A stretch of 64,000 bases of DNA from Eopsaltria australis (Eukaryota; Chordata; Aves; Passeriformes; Petroicidae): the NCBI GenBank assembly GCA_034509425.1, contig JAVTVJ010000303.1, positions 1,178,001 to 1,242,000 on the forward strand. Direction: 5' to 3'. Positions 45,056 to 58,059 of the stretch are shown here, piece after piece (the stretch's first letter is position 1; every line of letters starts with the position of its first letter). The notes below the pieces were generated by a model that made no database searches, was not told the origin of the DNA, and was given only the letters and a program-made list of their open reading frames with translations. Both the position numbers and the translations under genes were made by a program.

Positions 45056-48000
45056 TTTTTTTCCCTGGTCCTGGAGCTACAGGTGTCCAGTTGGCAGCGC
45101 TAGTCGCCACCAGATCCCCTGGCAATGCCAGCCTCCCTGCCCCTGCTGGGTCAGGTGGGCAAGGAGGGGCTGCTGCACCCCAAGCTGTGCCTTGGTTCAT
45201 CCCAGCACAGCCCATGGGTGCCTGGGGCTGTGCTTGGTGGCAAGCATGGGCACGGGAGATGTGGTTAGATTGTAGCTGGAGCAATTCCAGAAGTGAGGAA
45301 CATCTTTGGGTATGCAAAGAACTGTACAATAAAAACAGGCTGCAGAAGAACATTGCAGTCAGTAATGTAGAACACGAGACTCTTTCCTCTGTTACTTGGC
45401 TGTTTAAACATTAGGGATCTGCCCTTGTTTGCAAGACTGGTGGCCCTCCAGCTCTTACTTTGGTGACATAGGAATCCATGCACCACAGGCTGCTTTAATT
45501 AAAGATTTCTTACTGTTATTTGCATGTACAGTGTTAGCAGCAAGTAGAAAACCCTTATGTTTAGCTGAGAAACCTAATCTGGACCCGTGTGCCATGAGGT
45601 TGGGCTGGGCTGAGCTGGAGGGAGCCAGGCTGTGCTGGAGGGACCCAGGCTGGCTGCATTCTTGAAATGCAGTGCAGGAATAAATCTCTGCAGGCTTTAG
45701 TGGATTCCAGGCAGCTAAAGGCTCACACTTTATCAGCCTAGATTAACTTGCTTTTACTGTACAGGGTGGATGTAACCCCGCTACCTCACTCTGGATGATT
45801 TCTGTTCAGAGACCTGAACCTGTTCTTCTAACTGCAGTTAGGAGAAAAGCAAACATAGCACAAAGCTTCTGCTGATAAAGGAGAGCAGAGGCAATTCCAA
45901 GATGTGAAATGAAAAGCACAGCTGCCTTCTTTGGGGTACACACCTCAAAGCATCCCAGAAATGTCATGATATGTAAGAACAACTTAATGTAAAACTGTTC
46001 TTGGATGCAAGTATTTTTCTGAGGCAGAAATACTAGTATGTTGATTCCTAAAGCTGCTTTCTTCAGGGACTGCAGGGGGCTGGAGGTGGCCCAGAAAGCC
46101 TCCACCTGGTGACCCACATCTTGTGTTTGCAGGACCTAGCCTTGCTTGTCATTCCAAGCACCTGCCGCATGCTCTGACTGTTAGCTGGCAAACATTAAGT
46201 GGTTGCTGGTCTCAGTTGATGGTCCTTGTGAGGAGGGTGGGAAGGCCACAGCCCCATCTTTTGTGAAGTTTCCTGCACATGGTGTTTCCCAAGGGCTTTT
46301 TTCTCCTGACTCCGTGTGCTCTTCTGCAGAGACATCCTTGGGAGCTGTAGGACTACCACAGAGGGGCAGTCAGCGAAATCAGGTAGATCCAATAGTTGCA
46401 TAACATGTGTATTGAAGTTTTGATTCATGACAGGGCTTTTCCGTTTATCCTAAAGTAGTAAATTACAAGTCTGCCTTTCCAGTTGTGTGCGATGTCAGGA
46501 ATTGGCTCTGGGAACATTCCCAGGCCAGCTGTTAGAGCTGTGTTCCTGTCTCTCTGTCTGTACTCCATTGGAGAGGCTGCAGGGTACTTCCTGTTTACTG
46601 GGTCTGTGATTACTGGTTAACTCTGCTTTGTGGGCACTGTCTGACACAGGAACTCCTCCCCAGTGCCCATCCTGAGTTACCACTTAGCTTAGGGCTGTTG
46701 GGTCTTTCCTGTGTCCCAGCTATAAAATGGTATATTAAGGGTGTGTTGGTGAGAAAGGTTCAGAGAAAGGATGTTTTTTCTTGTCTGAAGGACTGACAAA
46801 CTGATTCCTTCTCTGGCTGCATGAGCAAAACTACACAGCAGCCGCCAGCTCTTCCTTGCCTTCCTTCTTCCTGCTGGTCCTGAGAGAGCCCAAAGCATGG
46901 AGTATCCCCTGAGTCCTAAATGGCCTTCAACAGCCGTGTCCTGATGAAGCCGAGTTAAAAATCTGTACTAAATTAATGAAACTGTTCCTTGTACTGGCAA
47001 CCATCCATACACTCCCTCTTATGGCACCTTTTAATTATTGTTACTAATGATAGAGGTTTTGGGTCACTGCTTTCAGAAAGGAGCAAACCAGGAAAACTTG
47101 TTTCTCCTAGAAACAGGCATTCCAGGCTCTGGAGGCACTGGAGATACAGGAGTCTTTGGCTGGTGCAGTTTGGGTACCCAGAGCTGTGTTGACTCTGTGT
47201 TTTGTTGATAAACAGAGCCATTCATTCCCTGTGCCTTTGTACCTATTCCCTCTCACAAGCTCCAAAGGCGTTTTATTTTCCCTCAGTTTTGGCATGGGAT
47301 CAGAGGGTGGCTCTCTGCCTGTTTTCGAAATAAAATAGTCATGATTTGAGGTAGGTGCTGTTCACATTATTCATTGCTCCTGGCTAAACAAATGTTGATC
47401 TTAAAAACATGGCCATTAATATTTTGATGAAGTAGTGAAGCCACCTGGATTTTGGGCAAAGCCAGACTGCTGGATGAGGGGCCTGATAGCTCACAGACCT
47501 AGGCAAAGAGGCCCAGTGATGGTAGGTGAGACTCCACAGTGGCATTCCCAGCCTGGAATTGGAAGTGCAGGTGTATTGTCACCATCCTCTATGTCCTGTT
47601 CAGCTGCTGCTCAAGGGGGAGAGGCAAGGTCCCAGCCCCAGGTGCTCCTGGGCAGAAACAGGCCTTTAATGATTTTGGTTTCTCTTGTGAAAATAAGTGT
47701 ATTTGTAGCAGAGTGCAAGGTGGTTGACTCTTGTGGGCATTTATCCTCACAAGACTGGGGAAAGGAAGAAGCTGTTGGCAGTCTCTGCTTGCTCTGAGTA
47801 GAGGTTTCTGTGTGAGAGTTCTGCAGCTATTGATGGCCTGAGCTCCCCATATCTCTGCCTTACACGGGGCTGCCAGGCACCTTTTGTGAAGGCTTGACAG
47901 CATCATCAATAGTGGCATTAGAGCTCCTTGTGCAGCTTATGAGGACGGGATGGGTGTGATGGATATGGAGCTATGTGAGAAATTGGGCGAGGTCACTGCC

Positions 48001-49440
48001 ATTTTTTTCCTGGCTTTCATGGAAGCTGTGTTTTTCCTGGCTTCCCTGAGTTCTCACACAGGGACATGAATTGCTCAGTTGGCAGGATGAGTTGGGAGCC
48101 CCTAGGGACTCTGCCAGATGGATGGATCAGGGTGGGTCCAAACAGCTTTGGGACTGCTAGGCTATCAGAGCTTGGATGCAGGGAACCTCTCTGAAGGCCA
48201 CCTCTGAGGAAAGACACACTGTGTCCACGTGCTCCCTGAGGCGGAATGGTCTGACAAATTGTAGTGCCCACACAGGGCGCTGCAGAAATTGCACTGTTCT
48301 GCCTGTTCTCTGATCTCCAGTTTCATTTTCCTTTGCTGGTGCTGCCTCTGGCTGTGGGAACAGAAGAGGATCCTTCCCCAAATGTCTCCCAATGGGCACC
48401 TGGAACTCATGCAGTTCATCCACATCCTCATACTGCCCTCAGAGCCTGGCTGGAGCCTGCAGAGAGAGGCTGAGGGGCTGCACCAGTCCACTCGTGGGGC
48501 AGCAAGAGTGGGGTGAGCAACGATATTGCAACTCCCAGAGTTTTCTGTGGCTCCCTCACTGCTCCAGCCAGAAAATAATCTGCACCAGACTTGTTTCCTG
48601 GCACCAGCCAGCTTCCTTGGTGCCAGCTCCAATGTGTAGGCTGGCACATTGCAGGAACAGGGAATGTGTGTGGGGGACAAAAAGAGTGGAAACAGTCCTG
48701 GCTCCATCACCTCTGCTCTCACCTGCCCTTGCCCCTGATTGCCCTGGCTCCATGGGGTGGAAAAACATCCAGGACAAGACATCCCTCTTTCCTCTTGGTT
48801 TACATCATTTCCTCCTATTCTCTGTAGTGATGGTGCTTATGGGCACAGAATCCGCCATGTCCTAGGTTAAACGCACATCATTCCCATTCTGCCGAGGATG
48901 GTTCATACGGGAAGCAGGAAGTCGCTTCCACTGAGCTGTCTGTGAAATTCCCCCCGAAGCAGCTCCAGTTGGGAAGAGCCAGTTCTATGCAGGTTAGATT
49001 TGGCTGTGTTCCTCACAAGCCAGTGGAGGTGCAGCAGCGTGTGCAGCTGCCAGAGCCGAGGCTGCCACAGGGACCTGACATGGGAGTGAATTCCTGTGCT
49101 TGTTTTACAGTAAAGGCTGGCTTGGTGCTGCTTCACGTGAGAAACAGGATTTGCCTTGAGCTATGTTTTTAGCAGCTCTCAAAGATTAAAGTGCTGGGGC
49201 CATTCTGCAGCAGGATGGTGAGCTTGTGGGAAATGGCCTTTTGCAAAATATTTCCACGAGGTGTTTTAATGTTCCCACTCTTTCCAAATGTGCCCTGGTT
49301 GACCCAAGGCACAGGATAGGCAGCAGCTGCAAGGACAGCGTTAGAGTGGGATGTTCCCACCGCACCAGAGCTGGGCTGTCTGCCACAGATAGGAGGTGGG
49401 ATCCTGCCTCATCCTATTAACTGTGGGACCTTCTACCTGG
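45056..49440. other. Non-genic stretch: no gene recognised
   Basis: Frames of 100 to 205 codons occur on both strands (the longest is minus-strand 48165-48782) in sequence with few stops, and none resembles a known family. A 20-bp duplication lies at 45614-45653. A small AT-rich piece at 46960-47060 (CTAAATTAATGAAAC, CTTTTAATTATTGTTACTAATG) is a weak regulatory candidate. Two copies of TTTTTCCTGGCTT lie near 48004-48043. Otherwise nothing is evident. Confidence 0.55.
45614..45653 (+). repeat. 20-bp tandem duplication
   Basis: GCTGGAGGGAGCCAGGCTGT at 45614 is followed directly by a copy with two substitutions. It is preceded by GGGCTGGGCTGAGCT, the same GGCT-rich texture as the minisatellite at 1711-1886. 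Confidence 0.85.
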
Positions 49441-49640
49441 AGATGAAAGAACAAAAGCCTGGACAGACACTTAATTATAGCTTCAGCTTCACAAGCAGAG
49501 TTAATGAATTTTAACGTGCCTCAATTAATAATTAATTGGGTTTTGTGCCTCGGCTGTGAGTGGAACTGGAGGAGTGTCCAGGAAAAAAAATGGTCTAAAG
49601 ATGAGAGATTTTAATTGAAATACTGTAGGGTTCTTGTACA
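49440..49640. promoter_or_regulatory. Candidate conserved non-coding element with perfect TAAT/ATTA palindrome
   Basis: Contains CTTAATTATAGC, GTTAATGAATTTTAACG and, at 49522-49538, the perfect palindrome CAATTAAT-A-ATTAATTG, followed by GATTTTAATTGAAATAC. Paired-type homeodomain proteins bind TAAT/ATTA palindromes with short spacers, so dimeric homeodomain binding is a specific prediction. Evidence is sequence pattern only. Confidence 0.42.
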
Positions 49641-50395
49641 GGGAACTGGATCCTGGTGTTATTGTACAGTTTGAATGCAGAGGGAAATTAAAGGGGAAGT
49701 TGTTTCCAAGAGAAAACAAGTGACAGCATTACAGTGCCAACAAGACATTATTGTGTCACCTGTAGTGTACAGTTTGGAGAATCCTCTATTCACAGCATTA
49801 TTGCACCACAGGGAAGTGGGTCCTGCAGGCACACTAGGATGTTCCACCTCAAAGTTCCAGGAGTCAGAGAATTTAGGTAGAAAGAAATTATACGTAACAT
49901 AAATTTTTTTATGCTCTAGGCTGGAATGTGCCTGGTAGTGCTATTGGTCTAATGAGACATTTTATGTCTATTTCTGTGGAAAGAGGATTATTTTTTAAGC
50001 CTACAGTTAGGAGAATGTCCAGTGTTTTGCTGTGATTAGCATTAATTCAGGCTCTGGTGGGCCAAAGGAAATGACCAGAGGTAAAGGTAGCAAAGGTTAA
50101 ATTGTGTTTGCAGTAGTTCAAAAGAGCGGTAAATCCTGGAGAGTGCAGAAATAGAGGAACACTCTGCATCTCAAGCAGCAGAAAATTGTCGTCTTTTGAA
50201 TTTGATGCTCTGAGTGTGAAGGAAGAAAGGAAAATATATCTATATGCCATTTCCTCCTTCAGCACCATTTCCAGGGAATATTTATCAGCAGCCTCAGCCA
50301 CCAGGCAGGAAAACATCCAGAAGCCGAAGTGCAGCTTTAGTTTGTTTTGTTTTACTCTTTCATTTTTCTGGCTGTATTCAAACCTCCTCAGAGAG
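49641..50395. other. Non-genic, moderately AT-rich
   Basis: Contains the weak regulatory-like piece 49875-50110 (ATTATACGTAACATAAATTTTTT, GGTCTAATGAGAC, GCATTAATTCAGGC) and a minus-strand frame of 89 codons without recognisable domain. No gene or repeat is seen. Confidence 0.5.
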
Positions 50396-50665
50396 AATGT
50401 GGAGTAATAAGAAAAAGAAAAGGAATTAATTTATTCAACGCAGCATTGTCAGACACCGACCCTCCACCAATGACTATTTACACCGGGCTGCTCATCATGC
50501 CCTTCACAACTGCTGCACAATAAATAATAAAAGATTAAAACCTTAAACCTGGAAAACTTAGGAAAAAAATATTAGAAAATTTTATTTCGGATTATAAAAA
50601 TCCGTGAATGATTTACTTTAAGGGACAATTTCATTGCTGCCATGTGCAGGAACTAATGATCATGG
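50395..50665. promoter_or_regulatory. Candidate conserved non-coding element
   Basis: Complex AT-rich sequence with GGAATTAATTTATTCAACG, CCAATGACTATTTAC, ACAATAAATAATAAAAG, TTTCGGATTATAAAAATCCG (a near-palindrome, GGATT-ATAAA-AATCC), GTGAATGATTTAC and GGAACTAATGATCATGG. The K50-type GGATTA word and the AATGATTTA word recur elsewhere in the window's candidate elements. No coding frame is seen. Confidence 0.43.
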
Positions 50666-51225
50666 AGGGCTCCGGATTGGTGAGGAGGCTGCTTGGGAAA
50701 CATAGTCATGGGTAGGTGATAAAGTCACCTTGCTCCCGCACTGCCTCACTGTCACCGCAGCGGCTTTCACCATTTGTTACAAGAAAATGATGGTCCATGT
50801 ACATATTTATACCTGGATGGCAATAACATTGGCAATAACCCTCCCAGAGCGAGCTACCTTGTTTTAGGGAGCTCAGCTCACTTCCCAGTGCTAGCAGCCC
50901 TCGCCCTGTGCATGGGGAGGTGAATGGAGCTTGGGTGATGGACATTTGCAATGGCAACTCTTCTTTGTCATGAAGGATGTTGCTTAAACTGGGAGCAAGT
51001 GCGAAGTGTGCCAGGTTCCCCCCTAGGTGTTCCCATGACACCCCCTTAGTGAGGGGATGGATGTGTAAGAGCCTTACAGTCACCTCTGGAGAAGAGCATT
51101 TCTCCTGGTATTTGGGTGGCTGGAGTGTGCCTCGCTGAGCAATTCCCTCATGTGAAAGTGGGTTTGTGCTGGCAGTGGGGAAAGACTGCTGGATGCAGAG
51201 CTGGTTCAGCAAGGAACTATTGTTT
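50666..51225. other. Non-genic stretch: chance minus-strand frame only
   Basis: A minus-strand frame of 168 codons covers 50706-51212. It has no recognisable domain, no signal sequence and no supporting splice sites, and I regard it as chance. No repeat or motif cluster is seen. Confidence 0.5.
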
Positions 51226-51360
51226 GAGTTCTATTTTGTGTTTTTAAACACCCACACGCACTGTGCAATTAGCACATTAGTGTCCAGGCTATTGTTGGGC
51301 AAAGCTGTCAAATTGATGGTGCGAAAGCCTAGAAAAATTACAATTACAAGCGAAAGACGG
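51225..51360. promoter_or_regulatory. Candidate conserved non-coding element
   Basis: Contains GTGCAATTAGCACATTAGTG, GCTGTCAAATTGATGG (a TGTCA MEIS/TGIF-type core beside ATTGAT) and AAAAATTACAATTACAAGC. The TGTCA plus ATTGAT arrangement resembles TALE/PBX composite sites. It is short but motif-dense. Confidence 0.38.
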
Positions 51361-54300
51361 TATAGGGTACAGAAGGGAACTGGCCATGCTTTGGGGCACA
51401 GAGGGAGACACTTGTGCTGGTGGATGCAGGCACCTGGGAGGTTTAGTAAGCCCCATTTGGAAAACTGTTCTGTTCCCCAGCCGTCTGCCTTGTCCACATC
51501 TTGCTGCATTTATTCAGTCTAGCATATACTAATTCTTATTCTTAGCTCCAAATTCAGTATTTGCCGTTTACATGCCTTGATTTCGGGCATTTGCCATGTT
51601 TTCTCCCAGTCTTTCTGTGTCCAGTGGCAAAGTTCCTTGTTTTTGGTGACTGTTATTAGAGTGTGCAGTTCTGGCTATGGTGCCTTCTTGCCTTTTCTCT
51701 AGGCCTCATGCTCAGGAGGCTGCTGAAACCTTTCTGGTTCTTCACGACCACCTTCTGTTGAAAAAATATCAGTGTGAAAATGGTAGGAAAGAGGTTATGG
51801 ACTTGATGCTACTGTGATAAGTATGTTCCTTCCATGGGGTGAGGAGACAGCAAATGGAGGTGTTGGGAGACAGTCCTGGTAGCCCACAGGCTCTGATGCA
51901 GCCCCGTTCCACATTCCCCTCACCCTGTGAAGCGCATCCAGGCTGGGCAGTGTTTTGGCACCCGCCTGTGGCTGCACAGAAGGGACTGGAAGCAGAGCCT
52001 GCCAAGTCCCAGGCCCTGGAGGAGCCGCCAGCCTGAGTCCCACAGGTCACCAGCCATGCATGCCCAGTGCCTGCTCCCTGTGCGTGTCCAGCTCCGTGTG
52101 CCGCAGTCCAACTCTTGGCTGCGGCCCCGTTCCGGTGCCTCCTCCCAAGGGGGCTGTGGCCAGAGGACAGCGGCAAGGTCACAGCCGCGGCAGGTTTGTC
52201 AGGCAGGGTGCATGAGGGCACCGCGCTGACTTGGCTCTCCTGAGCCATGGGAGCCTGCGTGCGGGAGGTGTCACAGCATGCTGGCTCCTGAGCCCTGAGT
52301 GGCAGCGTTTGCGCTTGGAGGGGTGTGAAATGCCACTCGGGAACCTGTGATTTTCTGCGTGGCTCTGGCTGATGCTCCTCACACCCCGGAGGTGACCAGG
52401 CCACGGGGAGGGCGGGCAGGGGTGATGGGCTCAGCCCAGCGCAGCTTGGCTGTCACACGGAAGGAGCCAGAGTAGTACACCATGACTACCATGCTTGTCA
52501 CAGGAGCCTGCCAGTGTCCTTTATTCCAGGGCCAGGTCAGCAAGGGCAGGTTCCTCCTGGGAAGCACACGAATTCTGGGCTGAGGCACAAGGCTAAAGGC
52601 ATCTCAAAACAGCCATGGTCAGGCATGGCTGCATTAGAAGATGCTACTGCTTGTCTTGAAATGAGCAAAGTAGAGGGGGAGACCCCTCCCTTGGCCTGCT
52701 GGCCCCACACAAATTGCATACAGAAGGCTTTAAATTTTGGTTGAGAATTGTTTGTGGCTCACCTTGTGTTTCTGATGGTTTTAATGAATCAGTGCTGACT
52801 TATTTTATCAGTGTTAAATGTTTCTTATTTGGAAGTTGGATGTGAGTGAGGATTTAAGGCCAGCATACCGTGCTTTCTCAAAGCAAGGCTCCACATCTGT
52901 ATTCACTGGGAGTAAACATATAAGGTCCTTTCATGTGGCCAAACTGCAAATGGCACTCAGAGCCAAACCAATGCGCAGCGTATTTTTGTCCACATTTCTT
53001 TTGCTTCACTTAACACCTGCCAAGCATTTCAGGAGAGGCCCTTGGTCAGATCAAACAATTCCTCATGGGCCACGAAGCACCCTTGGTTACCTGCAGAGCT
53101 GACAGCTGAATGTGCTGTGGCCCTGTCAGCATAGGAAGGTTTTGTGCTTCTGTCCTTCCTTTAAAGCTGCTCTTCTCTCACCTGCGCTGGTGGCTTTGCC
53201 TCACAGTCCCTGGCTGAGTGAGCTGCTGCACATAAGGACACCTTGCGCTAGATCAGATATGAGTATCAGTGGCAGACACCTGTGATTCCACCAACACAGT
53301 GCTGGTATAAATTGGTTTTGTTGTATCCCACCACTCTGGTGGAGAAACTCTCATGGGCACTTACTGTAACCATGTCTGATACTCATGTAACTCAGTCTGA
53401 TCCCGTGGGGATTTAAGCTGTATTTGACATGAACTGGAGTGAAATGTATTTCCATTCACCCATACGGACTCTTGCAGCAGTTTAACCAGCTCAGATTCCA
53501 AAGTGGTTTTAGGGCATGGGATCTCAGGCACAGCTGGGGGAGCTGTGGTGGTTGAGGAGCCCAGAGGTGACAGCCCATGAAAGGGATGGTGCAGGTATCT
53601 GGGTGTTCAGTCCAGCATAGCTGGCAGGTGCTTATCACAACCCAGTTTTCCTGAGAGGAATTTAGGGCTGTTCTGCACCCTCGAGTGGGCCAGGACACTC
53701 TGTGCTCAAAGCATAGCAAATGGGAATATTCTGCCTAAAGCACTTTAGGTTCTTCGTGTTGTTACTGCTCTGATACTGAGCAGAGATTTACGAGGTACTC
53801 CGAGGTGGTGATTGAATGTATCTGTGCTTCAGGACCTAATCATGTAAACAGGAATTTAAAAGGGGGTTTTTAAGACTAATGCCAGCTCCCCAGCATTTGC
53901 CACAGTTGTCAGGGATTCTACCAAAGCCCACAGCAGAGCTGCGTTTATTTCATTTATTTTGATATCCAAGTCTACTTAGGGAAGGAAATGAGTTAGATAA
54001 AATACTTATAAAAGAGAAACTGGAGAAAATATGTGCAAGTTCCTCACCCCAAGAAAGATATTGCATTGGATGTAACAAGAGTTCCTGGGGTTTTCAGTGT
54101 TTAACTCCCTTGTCTCGTTCCTGCTCTGTGCAGAAAGGATTTCTCCTGTGTGTATGTCAGGAAGGTGACAAGCCAAGGATGCCATCAGTGCCTGTGGAGA
54201 GAGAGAAAGGACTGGTCAGCACTTCACAGCATGGGGAATCCCAGTGAATGGGATTGGGTTAAAGACAGGAACCCCCTTCTACAAGGGGGAGGCAGGGCTT

Positions 54301-57300
54301 TGTTGCACATCGATGAATGCCCCGAGCTAGAAAGTTTGTAACCCACGAGGAAGGCACTGCCCTTGCTGCTTTTGTTTACTGTCTGGTGGAAAGTGACTGG
54401 GTGACTTGGAGCCCCCACAGAAGCCCTCCGGATGTGGATTTCCCCTGTGGGTCACTCAAATGTGACCTCTGTTTCTATCTAATTTTGGTGGGATTTTCCT
54501 TGTGGAATCAGAGCTCAGGTTTGAGGTCAGAGCTCTCCTTCCATTCGTGTACATGTTGTTGGCTTTCCCAGGGCAGCTCTCCTTCCACAGCCCCTTGGAA
54601 AGGAGAGAGCCTGAGCTTTGCTGTCTTGCCAGGGCCAAAGAACACATGGGGTGGCTGCCAAAGCCAGACGTGTCACTGACCCATCTCCCAGCACATCCCA
54701 TCCATCCCACTGCCCCTGGAACAGCAGGAGATGGGGGTGGGGAGCAACAGAGCATAAAACCCTCCCCAGGAGTCCTGCGCACCCAGGACAGAAGCTATTG
54801 AGGTGTGGGATGTACCACTGTCATGTTGTCCCTCCTCACAGAGCAGATACCCAGTCCTGCTGCCACTGTTGCCTCTTGGGAAGGGGAAGCTTTTTTTTGG
54901 ATCTGTGAACTGGGAATTCCCTTTCCAGAGGTGCTCTTGACTTCCAGTTCAAAACACTTCAGAGCAGATTTCCCGTTGCCATTTCTCAGCATCTTGGCAC
55001 CAGTTTTATTAGCACTAGTTTTAAGAGCAGCAACTTCCATATACGTATGAGTTAGATTTGAGTTTTGCTAAAGGCTGTAGGGAGACATCCCATTCCTTCC
55101 CATCATTCCATGTATACTTTGAAGAGCTGTGCTAATTGTTCCCTTTGAAGAGTCAAACTCCTGACCTTCTGAACCACCACTTCCCCACTGTCATGCCAAA
55201 AGCACAGCCAGATCTCTATCTCCTAAGCTTTCCTGACCACAGATTGCTAAAGCAGGTGCTCATGTTCCATGGTAAATCATTCAGGCATTACAAGCTCCAA
55301 AATATGGGTGTGGAGGCCAATTTTTGGGTGCAAGTTAGAGGTGGCCCTGGGTGTAGTAACTGCTGCATAACCCTGTACAGTGTAGCCACTGCCTCTCTCC
55401 GGGTGATCCCAGAGCTGGCTCAAAGCTTGTGGCTACAGCTCAGTACGAGCTTGGAGCCAAATTACAAGTCCAGCAAACTGGAGGAGTTGCAGGCGAGGTC
55501 CCTGCTTACCCTGGCTGAGCAGTACAATTGTTTCAGCTTTTCTCTCACTCCACAGGCCCTTAAGCTGGAACCAAAACCCAGGAGGGAAGGAGAAAGGTGT
55601 TTGGGGCACAGAGGAGGGGATCTCAGTAGCCCCAAAAAGCAGAGTTGCCATGTTGTCTCAGTGCTGTGCTGGCAGCCACTACTGGAGTCTGCAGAGAGTT
55701 TTTATAAGGTCCTTGCATGCGGCACTGACTCACTGCAACCACAGCCCCTGGAGCATGAACAGCAACTTCCAGCCCAGAGTTTTCCAAATTAAGAATGTTC
55801 ATGAAAGAAAAAAGACACTGAGGGTTTTTAAGGATTCGGTTTTGTAAAAGGCATCTGTGTTGGAGGTTTGTGTTTCCTCATAAGCATCTGTATGAAATCC
55901 TGATATTTCACTGCATCACCTGGCTCCGTCTTTTGTTTGGATTTCCCTCCCATGTGCCTTCACTCTTGTCCCTTTTTTACCGAGCCTTCAGTTTTCCAGA
56001 AGGAAAACCAGTTTGTAGGCTTTGCAAGAACCCTTAAATGTCCCCCACCTCCTGTCAGCTGCTCTGCTCTCTTTTGGCTCTGCTTTAGGGGTGCTTTGGA
56101 GGAGCTAGGAGATGGGGCCTTGTTGAAATTACAGGCAGATAAGCTCTGTGCAGACAAACCCTTTTCCACAGAGGTGGAAAAGAGCAGCTTCCCTACTTGG
56201 AGGTGGATGGGAACAAATCCTAACTTTCATCAAGGTCCTAAAAATATCCCAAGAAACTTCCATCAAACCAGTGACACTGGCTTTTCTCTCATGCCTGTTC
56301 CTGAAAATGATCAAGTGACATAAGAAAGGCAGGCTGTGGTAACAAAATGGGATTCTTTGTGCCAGGCACAACTCAGGGCGTGACATCACCTCTGTGGTCT
56401 CACCACTGGTGACATGCAGGAATTCCTCACCGTTGACTGCAGCCATAATCCTCAACGTGTCAGCCAAAATCCCGGCCTGGCAGCAGCCCCCTACTTTCCA
56501 TCATGTAGGGCCAAGGATGGAAGGAACCAAACCTGCTGCATTTGGTTTACGGGGCTGGTCATGGACAGAGCCCAGCTCTGGTGATTAGCGCAGCGCTGGT
56601 GCAGGACCCAAAACAAATAAAAGGTCTTCGCAGTTATAATGAGATATTCATGCATGGTAGCTCCAGGTATAAACTCAGGTTTTACTGTGTGCTTAGCTAC
56701 GGGAAATGGAGCAAAGCAGGGCTGAACTCATTCCGTCCCACCTCAGCTGCATGTCGCAAATAACAGCCTCGAACACCCTCGTCAGCAAGTCCATTTCCTA
56801 TGGCTGTTCCCAGGCCAGATGTCCTCTGCACAGACAGGCGAGCCAGGGGTGACACAGCACAGGGGGGAATAGTTGTTAAGTATTAATGTAGCCTGTTTAT
56901 GGGAATGCTGATGGTGACAAGGCCACTATCACCATCTTTTTGTCCCTACCAGGGCTGGGGAGCTCTGTTGGGGGAGGCTGTGGTGTGCTGGGGACAGGGA
57001 AACTGAGGCACCCTATGACCAAAGCCATTGTATGTCCTGCAGCAGAGTTTGGAGCCCTCAGGAAACCATGGCAGGGGAAGAAGAAAGCTGGATAGTACCT
57101 GGTGGTGTTCCCCCCAGCCTCACAGTGGGAAATGGGGGTCTGAAGGCCAGTGTTCATGTAAGAGAGACCAGACAAGGGAGGGTAACAACCTTGTGGCTAT
57201 GTCCCTCAGGTTTGCAGGTGCCATCTCTCAGATCTCCCTGACTCAGAGACTTGCATCTCCTTCTGGTGTCTGTCCAGACTTTTCTGGTGTTTTCTTGGGG

Positions 57301-57470
57301 TTCGGGGTGGATGTGGGGCACAGTAAGTTCATTTCCCAGCTGGATTTACAGCACAGAGCCTGACCTCTTCCACATAATTTTCCTGCTGGGGTCCCTTGCA
57401 GACTGAAGAGCCCTCCCTGAAAGGCTGGATGCTTTGGCACTGCTTCTGTTTGATAGAGCTAGAGGTTTGC
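51361..57470. other. Non-genic stretch: no gene recognised
   Basis: No gene is recognised. A 211-codon minus frame at 51769-52404 lies in a CpG-containing GC-rich stretch (listed separately), and a 218-codon plus frame at 55136-55792 shows no known domain. AT-rich DNA at about 53800-54070 (TCTAATCATGTAAAC-like words, AGTTAGATAAAATAC) is a weak regulatory candidate. Other parts show neither repeats nor motif clusters. Confidence 0.5.
52080..52460. promoter_or_regulatory. Loose CpG-enriched stretch
   Basis: By eye about 22 CpGs are spread over 380 bp, less dense than at 26345-26490. Frames are open on both strands, as expected for GC-rich sequence. It could be a degenerating CpG island or a region of biased gene conversion. 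No TATA box, initiator or exon could be assigned. Confidence 0.2.
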
Positions 57471-57650
57471 TGCTGATAATCCTGCCACAAATTCAGAATT
57501 AATCACAGCATAATGGAATCTGGTAGTGCTGGCTGTTAATTCTCTATTGAGTCTGCATCCCCGTGTTTGTTCTCATTTGTTCTGATCAGGGCCATTGTCT
57601 CTAATATTGCTGCATAAAGGGTAAGAAATAAATCAGCGGTGTTTAGCTTT
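57470..57650. promoter_or_regulatory. Candidate non-coding element
   Basis: Contains CTGATAATCC, CAGAATTAATCACAGCATAATGG, GGCTGTTAATTCTC, GTTCTGATCAGGG, TCTAATATTGC and GTAAGAAATAAATCAGC. Two TAATC (K50-type) words and one GATA word lie within 40 bp. Motif evidence only. Confidence 0.36.
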
Positions 57651-58059
57651 CCTAACCATCTGCTCTGGCTCCCATCCCAAACTCAGTTTTTAAGTTGGGC
57701 ACAGTTTGTGTGATTTTGCCTTGTGACAGAAAACATCTCTTGGGAGAGGAGGGAAAAAGCGACTCCTGATCTCACCCCAGGGATCGATCATTCCAGGGAT
57801 ACTGCACTCGAACTCACCAGGTTTTTGTTGTCGTGCCTGTGGCTGGGCTGATCTTTCGCAAAGGTGCCAAAAGGAGCTTCTTTCTCTCTGGAATAATGGG
57901 ATTAATGCTTCTAACATCAGTGTGTTACTTGGAGGTGTAAAGCACTTGGTTTGGCCATGGAGTTTATGTGCTTCGGTGGCATTCGGTCCCAACAAGGTCA
58001 GTCTCCAACCTGTGCACACTGTGATGCACCCCTTGGGTCGTTACTGAGCCTTCCTGTGG
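57651..58059. other. Non-genic stretch
   Basis: A minus-strand frame of 109 codons (57690-58019) has no recognisable domain. One AT-containing piece (GGAATAATGGGATTAATGC, about 57890-57910) holds a GGATTA word. Nothing else is seen. Confidence 0.5.

Noticed and set aside
48165..48782. 205-codon minus-strand open frame
   Set aside because: Overlaps a 157-codon plus frame and others; no domain and low-complexity, Cys/Ser-rich translation.
51769..52404. 211-codon minus-strand open frame
   Set aside because: Lies in a GC-rich, CpG-containing stretch where the opposite strand is also open; Cys/Gly/Ala/Pro-rich translation typical of such DNA.
55136..55792. 218-codon plus-strand open frame
   Set aside because: No known family recognised, composition unremarkable, no start context or splice support. 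Kept only in the regional description.
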